Assembly (NCBI GenBank): GCA_911728455.2
Contig: OU452223.1
Location: 5,726,174 to 5,790,173 of the forward strand
Length of the DNA: 64,000 bases
Source: Marthasterias glacialis
Taxonomy: Eukaryota; Echinodermata; Asteroidea; Forcipulatida; Asteriidae
Direction of reading: 5' to 3'
Shown here: positions 22,481 through 32,111 of the stretch, piece after piece
Layout of the letters: each line of letters starts with the position of its first letter
Position numbering within the stretch: the stretch's first letter is position 1
Notes under the pieces: model-generated
The model's database searches: none
What the model was told of the DNA's origin: nothing
What the model saw: the letters and a program-made list of their open reading frames with translations, nothing else
Position numbers and translations under genes: made by a program

Positions 22481-23205
22481 GGGACACTGAATACACATGC
22501 GCAGTTGATAGAAGTCAGCGCCCTCTTTGTGGGAAAAATAGTTACACAAATTGAAAAGAATAGAATGAATCGGGGAAAAGGTAAACTTGTACATCTGAAT
22601 TTCTGTTTTGGGTTTTTGGGTTTTTTTTTGAGGAATTCTTTCTTTTTTAAGAAATAATAACATTATTAAAATAATAAAATAGAATCAAACCATATTGAAA
22701 GTCTTAGGTCATCAGAAAGAGTTAAAAGTGCACTTAAGTAAATTCCCGGACTGGAGTTTATTTTTTGTGTGTTCTGGGGAAAAAGTAGAGATGTTCTACA
22801 CGCATAATACCATCTTCCGCCTGACTTAATTAATATAAATAAAGCTGATGAAAAGGCTATGAACGAGTACCAGCATACCAATAAAAAAAATTCCCTTTAA
22901 TTTTTGTTTCTTTCTTTTAAATACTTTTTACAATTTTATATAAAGGACAACTGAGATGACCGAAAATAGGTTAATTAAAATTAATAAATTGAAAATTGAA
23001 CCGCCATTCAGTCTGAATCTTTTAACCCTACCAGGACAGTGCTTTTATTTTTTTGATGTACGGGGACTGGGGGCACACATAGTGCCCCTCCGTATTTTCC
23101 GAAGTGTCCAACTTATATTGATGAAACTTTCCATAATGTTAATTTCACCGAGTTCTACATGATGACGACAAAACAATTCCAAAAAATCATCATTAGAGGG
23201 AGTTT
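22480..23205. other. noncoding region, nothing recognised
   Basis: AT-rich, with short unsupported ORFs on both strands. No repeat or RNA signature was seen. Confidence 0.5.
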
Positions 23206-23207
23206 TT

Positions 23208-23352
23208 AGCTGTTCCGACAGCAGTCGGAACAGGTTTTATTTTCGTCAAGATTTTTATTGTTTTTATTATTATTAGCTGTTCCGACATAGCAGTCGGAAC
23301 AGGTTTTGTTTTCGTCAAGATTTTTATTATTTTCATTATTATTATTATTATT
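23208..23352 (-). repeat. two tandem copies of a hairpin-bearing LINE tail
   Basis: Two 67-bp units start at 23208 and 23275. Each has AGCTGTTCCGACAGCAGTCG or its variant with ATA inserted, then GGAACAGGTTTT, CGTCAAGATTTTTAT and an ATT/TTA microsatellite. The GTTCCGAC...GTCGGAAC arms form a short hairpin. The units lie directly downstream, on the minus strand, of a reverse-transcriptase C-terminus, so they look like a duplicated 3' UTR hairpin of that retrotransposon. Confidence 0.8.
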
Positions 23353-23399
23353 TCACGATATCACAGCATGCAAAAGAAAGATCTCATTTCCTCTGTGCC

Positions 23400-23705
23400 G
23401 GTAACTCCTCGAGTCGGGCTACGTCCTGTAGCCTTAGATCTCGAGGGTCTTTCGCAGGATCATAGCTGTTTCCAAAAGTGCCGCCTTCTGCAGTAAATCT
23501 ACCCTCACAGTTGTGCCTATTTGATCTAGATGCTTCTCCACAGTCTCCGGAATGGTGCCAAGTGCGCCAACCACCACAGGGACTACTTTCACTTTCACCT
23601 GCCAAATCTTACGAAGCTCCCTGGCCAAGTCCTGATACTTCTGGATCTTGTCCATCTCCTTAGAAGCCACCCTTATATCACCGGCACAGCTACGTCAATG
23701 ATATA
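23400..23705 (-). mobile_element. non-LTR retrotransposon C-terminal fragment
   Basis: The minus strand reads through MASKEMDKIQKYQDLARELR, then KIWQVKVKVVPVVVGALGTI, and a Leu-rich end with LLQKAALLETAMILRKTLE. This is the familiar C-terminus (KYQDL...KVVPVVVGALG...QKTALLGTARILRKVL) that follows the reverse transcriptase domain in a large family of metazoan LINEs. Upstream coding (IDVAVP) is in another frame, so there is a frameshift near 23685. Only about 100 codons remain; the rest of the element is missing. Confidence 0.85.
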
Positions 23706-24217
23706 ACACATACAAAGACAAAACAACCGGAACAGCCGTGATTTTTGCCCTAAAGACAAAATCTTAATGTCTAGTCTTCTTTTTAATCTTATTCACGTCA
23801 GAATTTCCGGGGATACTGTAATAGAAACACTAGTTTTTCACGCGTGCTACCAATACAAAAAAAAATAAATAAAACAGACTGACACCACCAGAAAACAAAC
23901 AGCTGAAGATTTTTTCCGGTCTGAAGTTGATATCTGAGGAGACAGTGTGAGTTTCGCAAGTAAAATATCACGGAGCATGAGCAAAATTTATTAATAATCA
24001 AACTATGTAAAATGCTTATTTATAACACAAGTATATTCAGAAACATATAGACTAATATATAGACTGTCCATTTTTAAAATCAAAATTATTTATTTATTTC
24101 TATCACAATCATTAGAGAGGTTAAGTTACACATTTCCGTGTAACACGTCTGTGTAACGCGTAAGTTTCCTTTGTTTCTGGAGCAATCTGCACGAGACCTC
24201 TTGAGTACATTACCGCA

Positions 24218-24592
24218 GATTGCCCAATCCATTAAGCCCCGCCCCTTACATATTGACCAATCACAGCCTTGGCTACGCCACCGAAAATCATCCGATCGGA
24301 AAATGTGAACATGTGTGCGCGTATTTATAGCGTGCGCGTTCAAGTCGCGCAGTATGGCATTGAAGAGGCGTACATTTTGCTGCCCATGTGCGACATTTTT
24401 TTATTATGCATGACCCCACTTTGACCTTTACTTCCGGTCCAAACAGGAAGCTCTAAATTTAAAAAATCACATCTCCTGTGCTAAATATCCTAGAGTCATC
24501 ATCTTTGTACCATTTGTAGCTTAGTGGTAATGAAGCCAAAACTGTGATTGGTCAATACGTTAGTGGGCGGGACTTAATGGATCAGTCTATTA
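24218..24592. mobile_element. inverted-repeat element with about 65-bp ends (CATTAAGCCCCGCCC)
   Basis: The left end ATCCATTAAGCCCCGCCCCT plus ATTGACCAATCACAGCCTTG and GCTACGCCACC is inverted at the right end (GTGGTAATGAAGCC, ACTGTGATTGGTCAAT, GGGCGGGACTTAATGGATCA). The interior has no gene. Single ends of the same family occur at 34922-34985 and, inverted, at 37587-37660. The CCAAT and GC-box-like words inside the ends are notable, but promoter use is not shown. Confidence 0.85.
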
Positions 24593-24599
24593 TGCCCTG

Positions 24600-25080
24600 A
24601 CGAACGCGTCAAACGTAGGCATTATGCAAAAACGTGTGGCTTAAACCTTTCTAGTATCAGTGTCTTTAAAATGCAAGTAAAAAGATTTATTTACAGGTGT
24701 CCAACATGAAATTTAATATTACAAATACAATTCATTCTAGTTCTTTAATACTAAAAGTAAAAACAAGTTATGTAAACTTCAATTTGAAAACTAATTCATT
24801 TTATGGGTTTAAAAAAATTATTTCTTCGGGGGGTTTTATGGCCTTGGTTTGCGGCAAATTTTCTTTTTATAATAATTCAACTTTTAGGGGATCAAAGAAA
24901 AGTTTTGTTTTTGTTTTTGTTCTCCAAAAAATTAAATCAAATTTACCCAGTTTCACTTGTGGTACTTGATAACTATAATAATGGAAGACTTTCCATTATC
25001 CCTGCCACTTGCAAGAGGGCAGCAGACCCATAAGGTAACAAGCTCTGTTAAACTCTGAGATAATTTTTTTTCTTCAAAAA
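24600..25080. other. noncoding AT-rich region downstream of the PRIM2-like gene
   Basis: The sequence is 3' of the minus-strand gene. Short ORFs are incidental. Confidence 0.5.
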
Positions 25081-25082
25081 CT

Positions 25083-25088
25083 GTTTAT
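25083..25088 (-). promoter_or_regulatory. candidate polyadenylation signal AATAAA for the PRIM2-like gene
   Basis: The + strand TTTATT gives AATAAA on the minus strand only 6 bases after the stop codon (25095-25097). The predicted 3' UTR would be very short unless a later signal is used. Confidence 0.45.
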
Positions 25089-25094
25089 TTCCAA

Positions 25095-26273
25095 TCACGA
25101 TTGTGAGTCCTCCAATTGATGGAGACTCTCCAGAAGACGCATGTAAGTCATGTAGTAATCAGTTGGCTTCTCAATATGGATGTCCCTAAGAATGGTTACA
25201 GTCTGGTTTTTCTGTTCCACATTACTAAAGCTTTCAGGGCTTGTAAAATGGACTCCAGAGGGCCTCCTAGAATGACTTTCAGAGGGCCTCCCAGAAGGAC
25301 TTGCAGAGGGCCTCCCAGAAGGACTTGCAGAGAGTCCTCTGGAATGACTTCCAGAGGAGATAGTTAAAGGGCTTCTGGTGTTTGATTGTCTGCTTTGACA
25401 CCCTTTAAAATCATCGAGTTCCTGTATATTTTCTCTGTCACTGAGGCAATCAGGATTTGGGAAAGAGCTAACAGTATGACACCTTGGTAGTTGTTGATTT
25501 TCTTCACATGGTCTTGCAAGAACTACAGAAGGCTTGCTTGAGCTACCAAAGGAGTGCTTCTCCTGGCATTCATTGGAAATGGATGCCTCCATGCTAGATC
25601 TTACAGGGCTTCCATGGATGGTGTATGAGCTACAAACTTTATGTCTTGTTGGATTCTCAATTAATTGTTGTTCCTCTTGGTTTGCTAATACAGGGACTCG
25701 AATGCTTGAACTGCAAGTGTGTTGTTGCTTTGTTGAATCCTCAAGATTAGAGCCTGTGGGGCTTTTAAAATGAGAGCTGCCAGAAAAAACAGGAGTCTGA
25801 TCAACAGTTGCACATGATGATACAACGCATTTAGGGAGCATGTGACTATTTAGATTATTTTTATTTGTTTGAATAGTATTAATTGGTTTAAGGTTTCTCT
25901 TTTCATAGAGGCTGTCCTTGACCAGAGGAAGGTCATGACCCTTCCCAGTATGACCTGTATTCTCATGAAGATGATGACTATTTTCAGGGAGCCTTGATTC
26001 CTTGGATGGCAGATCATCTTTGTCATCCAAGCTGCTATCTGTTCTCTGAAAATTGACTGATGACTGCAGGAGATGCTCGAGATTGAAAGCAACTGATTTC
26101 TTGAAGAAGGCATGGCAAGCCTGTTGTGGGTTCCCTTTTTGAGCAAGATCAATTATTTGTTTCTTGTCCGATGGTGAAGAGATACCTGCTTGACTCATGG
26201 TTTCGTTTAGATGCAAGTCATCAAAATGCTGGAATGGACAGCCACCCTCTTCACCATGTCCCATGCTCTGACC
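25095..26273 (-). CDS. PRIM2-like exon 4 with long Ser-rich C-terminal tail
   Basis: Residues 361-752. It begins GQSMGHGEEGGCPFQHFDD (third cluster cysteine, Cys372) and GNPQQACHAFF (fourth, Cys413). The tail from about residue 420 is low in hydrophobics and rich in Ser, His, Asn and Gln, so probably disordered. It has a tandem motif around SASPSGRPSASPSGRPSESH and a final, possibly ordered EKPTDYYMTYMRLLESLHQL. The tail is one open frame with no stop, which argues it is translated. Confidence 0.87.
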   Translation of the reverse strand, partial: GQSMGHGEEGGCPFQHFDDLHLNETMSQAGISSPSDKKQIIDLAQKGNPQQACHAFFKKSVAFNLEHLLQSSVNFQRTDSSLDDKDDLPSKESRLPENSHHLHENTGHTGKGHDLPLVKDSLYEKRNLKPINTIQTNKNNLNSHMLPKCVVSSCATVDQTPVFSGSSHFKSPTGSNLEDSTKQQHTCSSSIRVPVLANQEEQQLIENPTRHKVCSSYTIHGSPVRSSMEASISNECQEKHSFGSSSKPSVVLARPCEENQQLPRCHTVSSFPNPDCLSDRENIQELDDFKGCQSRQSNTRSPLTISSGSHSRGLSASPSGRPSASPSGRPSESHSRRPSGVHFTSPESFSNVEQKNQTVTILRDIHIEKPTDYYMTYMRLLESLHQLEDSQS

Positions 26274-29200
26274 CTGAAAGACAATGAAATTAGATCATTT
26301 TCTGAGCTGCACTGTGGAGCAGATCCAATCATGCTTGCAACTAAGCCTTACTTGCAACCATGATTAAAATTAGTGGGACATGTTGGGTTTGCACACTTGT
26401 GACTGTCATGGCTAACTGCTAAACCCCGCCATGACCGAAAGACTTACGCAGACTCAATACTTACAACACCGTATAGACCATGTTACCTGTGACATCACGT
26501 GTTTACAAAAGAGCCACAGAACCTGGACTTCCTGCAGGCAGGATTTGTACACGGCTCAATGGGAAATAACTTTAAATCTTTCATTTTATGGAGATTGCAC
26601 TGTCCGATTGTCATCAACTTTGGATATGAAGGAAAGGGGCACATCTCACAACTAGTTCAGCTCTCATTTTAATAGCCATTGAATTTATGTGGAAATTATG
26701 ATACAAAATGTAACATTTCTCATATGTCCCATGCAATATCTTGCCTGCCAGTAATTGCCCTGGAATGTACAAGGTCACTCTTTTGTAAACAAGGGTCACA
26801 CGGTCTATTCACACACCCAAACTTGTAGTTACATTCAGTATTTACAAATTTATTATATACAATTCTTTAAATAAGAAAAAATGCATTCAGCTAACATGAA
26901 TTGTTTGTGGTTCATGTTACGATTGGGGACACCTTATACATGTACCTCAAAGTATTAGGAATCCTACTACCTGTAAGGAACGACAGCTGTGGGCTCTGTA
27001 GTTGACCCTTGATCCCTCCAAACCATACAGGTGTCTGATGCTGTAGGTGTACCTCCTACCATCATGCTGCCAATCATGTGTGCATCCAGGTGTGTTTCCA
27101 TGGCAACAGGGCTTCTGGGAGTACTCTCTTTGCCAGAACCTCAGGGCATGAGAGATCGGCAGACCAATCTCCTTCAGAAACAGTGTGTACTGAATCTATC
27201 ACAAAATACAAAGCCCAAGTTGATTAAGTCAGTTAGAATAATAATATTATGTAAGCTGTGTACATGCATTTTAATTAGGAGTTCCTAAATAGACTGTGCA
27301 TGTCTCACATGTATTCAAACAATAGGACCTGTTCAAATGCGCAATTTTGTATCATTCAACGTGAGAACCATAGGTTCCAACAAATAGTTGAATTCTTGCA
27401 AGACTTCTACGGTCTATTTGAGATTGTATCACCAATGGGAGGCTTTTGGGAACAGTAGGTGGCAGCAGACTTACCAGGTAAGTCTATTGTTCTCGAATAT
27501 ATTTTCTCATGCTCAGAACTACGCAAACGATGGAAATTCACCTGGTAAATCTGCTGTCACCTACTGTTCCAAAGTCTCCCTTTAAAGTATAACTTAGAAC
27601 CAGAAATCTAGACTAACCCTTGAGAAGTGTCTCAGCCTGTGTTTTTTCCGCAACACTCGATGCAGATGTTGCATACACGGTGGGAAACATATCGATATTT
27701 TATCAATATCCTGATCTGACACGTGTTCACATTCCATAGTTGAGTCAGATGTGGGGATTCTTCTTCCTGAATAGTACAGCCCTCTGATTTCATGAAGCAA
27801 TTCAACCATCCGTTCGTCTTCACTCATTATGTTTCGGACAGAAAGGCGAGCAGCAGCCATACCATCCGAGACTATCTTCTCAAAGAAGAAGGCCATCACC
27901 TTCAGGATATCTGCAATCGGTACCTCAGCCACACCTCTCTCGAGTACCACACACCTCCTGGCTACAAGAGAGAGCACATACTGAAAGGGTACCTTGATGA
28001 ACTTTGACCTGCTTCCATCCAGGTACTCGGAAATGATACTCTCCCATGTCAGTCCACCAGCTCTCATCTCCTGTAAGGTCTTCAGCAAATCATGACAACT
28101 TGATGTGCAGCTTGGAGGTAAGTGTGACAAAAAGCGGTAGGTTGATTTTAAAAGGCGAATGAGTTCAGTTGCGTTCATACTGGAGAACCGATAACAGAAC
28201 AACTCTGTCTCTGCTCTCACACAAAATGATGCCAGCTCTGGATCTTGGCAGCAAGCCAGTCTGAAAAGATAAGAAGAAAACTTTAAAGCATACTAAATAA
28301 CAATGAAAATGTGTACAGTGCAAGATCCACCTAAAAGATGCCATACATTCTTGTTTACTCTAAACTTCCCCTTTAATGTAATTTCTAAACTTCCCCTTTA
28401 ATGTAATTGTAATACCACTACTTCTCAAAGAATGTGGTGGTATTGTATGCTGGAAAAAAATTAATCACATGGACCATCACAATGAAAATTGTACTCAAAT
28501 TTATGAGAAGAACCATCTACAGACCTTATACAAATCTGATTGCTGTTTATGATTGTTACATGAAATGATACTTTCTGACACCTTAGCACTTCAAAAGCAA
28601 CTTTTAAAATGTTATAGTGATCATTCCTTATTTTCTAAAAGATAAGTAAGAGCACTTCAAGAAGATGGAGGCCTACATGTAATGGGATACTTTGGAACAC
28701 TAGGTGGCAGCAGACTTACCAGGTAAATTGTCATTGTTCATGTAGTTATGAGCATGCGCATTTCTGAGAACAATGGATTTACCTAGCAAGTCTGCTGCCA
28801 CCTAGCGTCCTCAGTAGTCTCCAATTGTCTATAAAGCAACTTCATCTTTTTTAGGGCTTTACTGTTGAGTCATACATTTTTGTCAAAGTTGAGAGTGAAA
28901 AACATTCATGACAAAGGCAAACTTTTGTCTCTAGCCCCCATGGCAGTAATTGGGCTCCGCTTTTAACTTTTCTTTTGTACAAGTACATTGCTGCGAACAA
29001 TTTTTTACAAGCAAGCCAGATTTAATACATTCATTTCATTATGTGTGATCTGTCTATGGAACACGCTCCCAGCCAACCCAGTCCCTGGAAATTTTCAGGA
29101 GTCGACTGAAGCCACTGCCACTGCAATAAATATGGCTATGGCCATTTTTACTCACACCTCTTCAGCACCCAGTTCGTCACTGCACTCGTGATTATGTGTT

Positions 29201-29828
29201 CCTGTACCCGCACCCTTTGCACTGCACACAGTACGACATTACTTGGGAGTCTACAACAAGCTTCTAAGAGGATACTTATATGGAAAGATAGATAGCTTGT
29301 GCTTGCCCCCTAATTGTGTCAATACATTGGACTACTTCTCTGCTTGCAGCGTATTGGCACTATTCATGGTATGGGGCTAGCTTGTGCAGGGCCATTACAT
29401 TAGTTCAGTTGCCATGACTGTAACCGTCCACCCTGATAACCCCCCATTCTAGGGCCAATCTACTTCGTATCTATTGCATTGCCTAAGAATTTGGCTAATT
29501 CACAGTACGTCCGCGGGGAAGACATTATGGAGGAGTGTTTCGAACATGTGAAAGGGCAAAAGACACATACTAGTGTTGTCATAGTCTAACAGTTATGTAC
29601 ATCCTTCACCACTTACCTTAAAAGAAAATGTGACACTCTGTCCTTTGTGGTTCCCTCGATTAAACACTCGGAGTCGTCGGCCGTATCAGCACGTTCCAGA
29701 AGCTCACGAAATTCACAAATGCTGTCGCATCTCAATACCTGCTTCAGAAACGTCAATCGTTTCTTGCCAAATACAGATAAATTTTGTAAGTTATCGACAC
29801 CACTCGGGGGTTTAATGTAGAAGGCCAT
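25095..29828 (-). CDS. divergent DNA primase large subunit (PRIM2-like), 4 exons, 752 aa
   Basis: Exons on the minus strand are 29828-29617, 28260-27618, 27195-26971 and 26273-25095. All borders are AG/GT and the reading frame is continuous (2259 nt including stop). PRIM2 partners the catalytic primase in the polymerase alpha-primase complex that starts DNA synthesis; its C-terminal half holds a 4Fe-4S cluster. Evidence: FYIKPPS near the N-terminus, VSHFLLRLACC, FPPCMQHLHRVLRKKHRLRH, IQYTLFLKEIGLPISHALRF, YTYSIRHLYGLEGSRVNY, AHSC and GGCPFQHFDD. The four cluster cysteines are Cys266, Cys356, Cys372 and Cys413. Their spacing (90, 16, 41) is close to what I recall for human PRIM2 (80, 17, 40). 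Odd points: the start lacks about 25 residues of the usual N-terminus, there is a Cys/His-rich insertion at 313-329, and a roughly 330-residue Ser-rich tail follows. It is probably a diverged paralogue rather than the housekeeping copy. Function is inferred from family. Confidence 0.88.
26473..26809. mobile_element. inverted-repeat element (TAGACC ends) in PRIM2-like last intron
   Basis: The left end TAGACCATGTTACCTGTGAC is followed by GTTTACAAAAGAG. The right end has the inverse CTCTTTTGTAAACAAGGGTC and ACACGGTCTA. The interior shares CTGGACTTCCTGCAGGCA with 3762-3860. It belongs to the same loose TAGAC-ended group as 3087-3459 and 48011-48429. Confidence 0.65.
26971..27195 (-). CDS. PRIM2-like exon 3 (75 codons, carries second cluster Cys)
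   Basis: Phase-0 exon found by its homology. It encodes IQYTLFLKEIGLPISHALRF, then WQREYSQKPCCHGNTPGCTH, DWQHDGRRYTYSIRHLYG and LEGSRVNYRAHSCRSLQ. It starts after TTTTGTGATAG and ends CTTACAG... with donor CAG|GTAGTA. The KPCCH...GCTH...WQH segment is absent from the PRIM2 sequences I know and could bind a metal. The YSIRH and AHSC blocks are conserved. Confidence 0.87.
27436..27582. mobile_element. foldback MITE, AATGGG family, in PRIM2-like intron 2
   Basis: The left arm has AATGGGAGGCTTTTGGGAAC, then AGTAGGTGGCAGCAGACTTA and CCAGGTAA. The right arm is its inverse (CACCTGGTAAATCTGCTGTC, ACCTACTGTTCCAAAGTCTC). It fills about a third of the 422-bp intron and ends 36 bp from the exon 2 donor. 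Confidence 0.88.
27618..28260 (-). CDS. PRIM2-like exon 2
   Basis: Residues 71-285. It starts after TTATCTTTTCAG with LACCQDPELASFCVRAETEL, matching the LAYCQSEEL region. The middle (KVPFQYVLSLVARRCVVLERG, AEVPIADILK) matches the FADAL...RKVYLEDGFAYVPLKDI stretch by pattern. It ends with the first cluster cysteine (FPPC, Cys266) and the KKHRLRHFSR basic segment, donor AGG|GTTAGT. Confidence 0.88.
28361..28410. repeat. two-copy 25-bp direct repeat
   Basis: AAACTTCCCCTTTAATGTAA occurs twice in tandem (about 28362 and 28387), in PRIM2-like intron 1. Confidence 0.85.
28681..28823. mobile_element. foldback MITE, AATGGG family, in PRIM2-like intron 1
   Basis: The left arm AATGGGATACTTTGGAACAC plus TAGGTGGCAGCAGACTTACC is inverted on the right (ACCTAGCAAGTCTGCTGCCA, then GTAGTCTCCAATT). 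The loop contains GAGCATGCGCATTTCTGAGA, similar to the loop of the 58.8-kb copy. Confidence 0.88.
28985..29285 (+). mobile_element. LINE C-terminal remnant
   Basis: In broken frames the + strand shows LWNTLPANPVPGNFQ and FRSRLKPL-like sequence. This matches the LWNSLP...FRSRL end of many invertebrate LINE reverse transcriptases. It is antisense to, and inside, PRIM2-like intron 1. Decay is heavy. Confidence 0.55.
29345..29500 (+). repeat. fragment of the GGCCAATC-ended element family
   Basis: GCGTATTGGCACTATTCATG and GGGGCTAG, then AGGGCCAATCTACTTCGTAT, match the left end of 6893-7577 and the start of 31235. Confidence 0.6.
29617..29828 (-). CDS. PRIM2-like exon 1
   Basis: Encodes residues 1-70 plus two bases of Arg71. 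The start ATG (29826-29828) is chosen because an in-frame TAA lies directly before it. AFYIKPPSG matches the FYLQPPS motif of PRIM2, where it normally sits about 27 residues in, so the amino end is short or an upstream coding exon was missed. It ends HFLLR with donor AG|GTAAGT. Confidence 0.85.
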
Positions 29829-31230
29829 TTATCCTACTCAATCGCTACATGTTTTTTTAAGAATACTGCTGTCAAAAGTTGACACAATTGAATATTTCCT
29901 CGTACCTTGTCCAACACTGCATACGCCGGCATAGTGTTGTCGAATTTCCGTGTTGTCATGTCATACACACATGGGAGTTGCCATCTTTATTGATGTTTGT
30001 GGATTAACTATTGGTGGCGCCCTTGCTGATTAACGTGACGATATTTTGTATGAATTAACTTCGGCGGAGCACGCGTTACATGTCATCTCGCCTAAGTTTT
30101 GACCCTTACGTTTCCCTAAAAGAGTGATAACGGAAAAGAAAGGTACAAGTGTGCCCATAAAGTGCACAAACTATTGACTTCCTAGCCATGCCGCGCTCTG
30201 CAAAAGTAAAAACGAACTTTATGTATGACCAACTTTGATGGGGGCGGGGTAGGCAGCCGGTCAGGAAGGCAGGCAAATTTACTGCACCGAATATTTTGTT
30301 CAAGACTTTCCCGCTGATCTTTGACCAAACTCCTCACCGTGTATGCCTACAAGGCTAGTCTTTACTACTATTGGTTAAAACAAATTGGCAAATTGTAGGG
30401 CCTACAAATAGCAAATGTAATTTATTTATTTTTATCCAAACTTTCCGGTTGCATTATCATCAGTGAATTTGAAGTTCGGGTACGACCTATGTGTGTGTGC
30501 ATGCTGGAAATGGGATGGGGCGTGACTCGTAATGCGTCCCAGCCTATGAGGGAAAACATAAGCTTTGAATTTTGCTTTTCTTTTCAAACATTTTGTTTCA
30601 TCCCCCGCTGGGATTAATTAGTGTGTTTATATTCTTTTCATTTCTTCTTTTTGTATGGAGATGAGAGCTTAGAAGACAAAAAGCCTAACAACATTAATTT
30701 CTTCTAAGGAAGGGCCAACCAAACTAGCATTCAACACCCATTGAAAACAAAAAATCCTCAACGCGTAAATTAACGACATTTTTATTGTGCACACTCCCAG
30801 CAAATGGTGGACGGTGCCAGTTAGAAAATTTTAAGTCACTACCCGCAGTGCGTGTGATACACAGCGACAAGACCACCGCATTCTGTGATTTCAAAAAGAT
30901 AATAATTATCGTGTACAGCGCCCTCAATTGATGATCCCGCGAGAGTGCAGTACACACATAATGTCATAATGGGAAATGGCGACTAATTCAGAGAGCAAGT
31001 ACACCGTTTCTTCAGTCTTCCAAAATTTGTCCTATCCGTACCGCTTGTAAATTACTAAATGGCTCTCTCGTCTCTTTTGTAAACAACGGTGACGTCAGGT
31101 ATCAGAGGACCGAGGAGAAAGTTGAAAACTACAGTTCATTCGTAAAGTGTGAGTAGGCCTCATCATTTATTTAACTAAGTAAAAAAAGAAAGAAAGTGAA
31201 GCACAAAATAATGCGGTAGGCTTTTTTATA
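29829..31230. other. upstream flank of the PRIM2-like gene, no other gene seen
   Basis: This region must include the PRIM2-like promoter. I see no TATA box in a convincing place. CpG-containing stretches occur near 30050-30080 and 30250. ORFs on either strand look incidental. Confidence 0.45.
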
Positions 31231-31234
31231 CGAC

Positions 31235-31680
31235 ATAAATAGGGCCAATCAACTTCGTATCCTTGACCTTGGCCCCAGCACCACTGCAATCCAATCTTTG
31301 TGCCCATTGACTGTGTTTTCTAACCTGCAACGATTTTGTCACATTTTCAACCCTTTAGAATTGTTCAAACTGCCTTTTCCTACCTGGATATATTCTTCAA
31401 CCCTTCTTTTTCTAGATAGGTAGGGATCAAAGTTTACTTAAATTCCATGGATATAAAGTGACAGCCGGCTATGGCATTTTAGCTTACTATACTAACCCAA
31501 CGTTCCTGATCATAAAAAAGTTGTTTAATAAAATTATATGCCAGTGAGATCTAGCAGTAGCACCAGGGGTTTGATAACCACACTTTGTTGGGTTCCCTGA
31601 ACAACTTTGCAATAATGATATGATCAACTGCTTCGATCAGACGATAGACCTAGCCCCACTAGAAGGATTTTTGACATTGG
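31235..31680. repeat. composite repeat related to 6680-7577
   Basis: It starts GGGCCAATCAACTTCGTATC, includes CAGCACCACTGCAATCCAAT (inverse of 7500-7520) and holds the 31346-31483 copy of the 6680-6815 repeat. It continues with TTTGATAACCACACTTTG and ATGATATGATCAACTG, the inverse of 7200-7270. Segment order differs from copy 1, so one of them is rearranged. Confidence 0.7.
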
Positions 31681-32111
31681 GTGTATCCTTAACACACACA
31701 TCGAGCCCCATCTCTCATGCAGCTGATCGGCAGAGCATCCCCTAAAGAGTGCGGCGGCGGATTTTAACCAACTAAATGTGTCCGATTACCTCTTAGCTTC
31801 CCTCCAGTGCTTTGGCTGTTGAAGTTACTAACCTTTTTAAAGGTTTTAGCAAATAATCCTTTTCAATTTGCTCAGACTTCGCTGTTGCATTGCGGCCATT
31901 TTTAATACCCACAGTGCCGCCTGGAAATGCGTCACTGGGTGGCAAGAGACGGCGCGAACACAAATTAACTGCTGTTCCTTAACTGTCCACATTTATATAG
32001 AGTAATCCTGCTGTTACTCATGTTATTTTAACCATGGCACAGATATAACCACAGCCTATATCAGAAATTGTGTGACTTGACATGCTGACTAACATCAGGG
32101 TTTGCTGTTAA

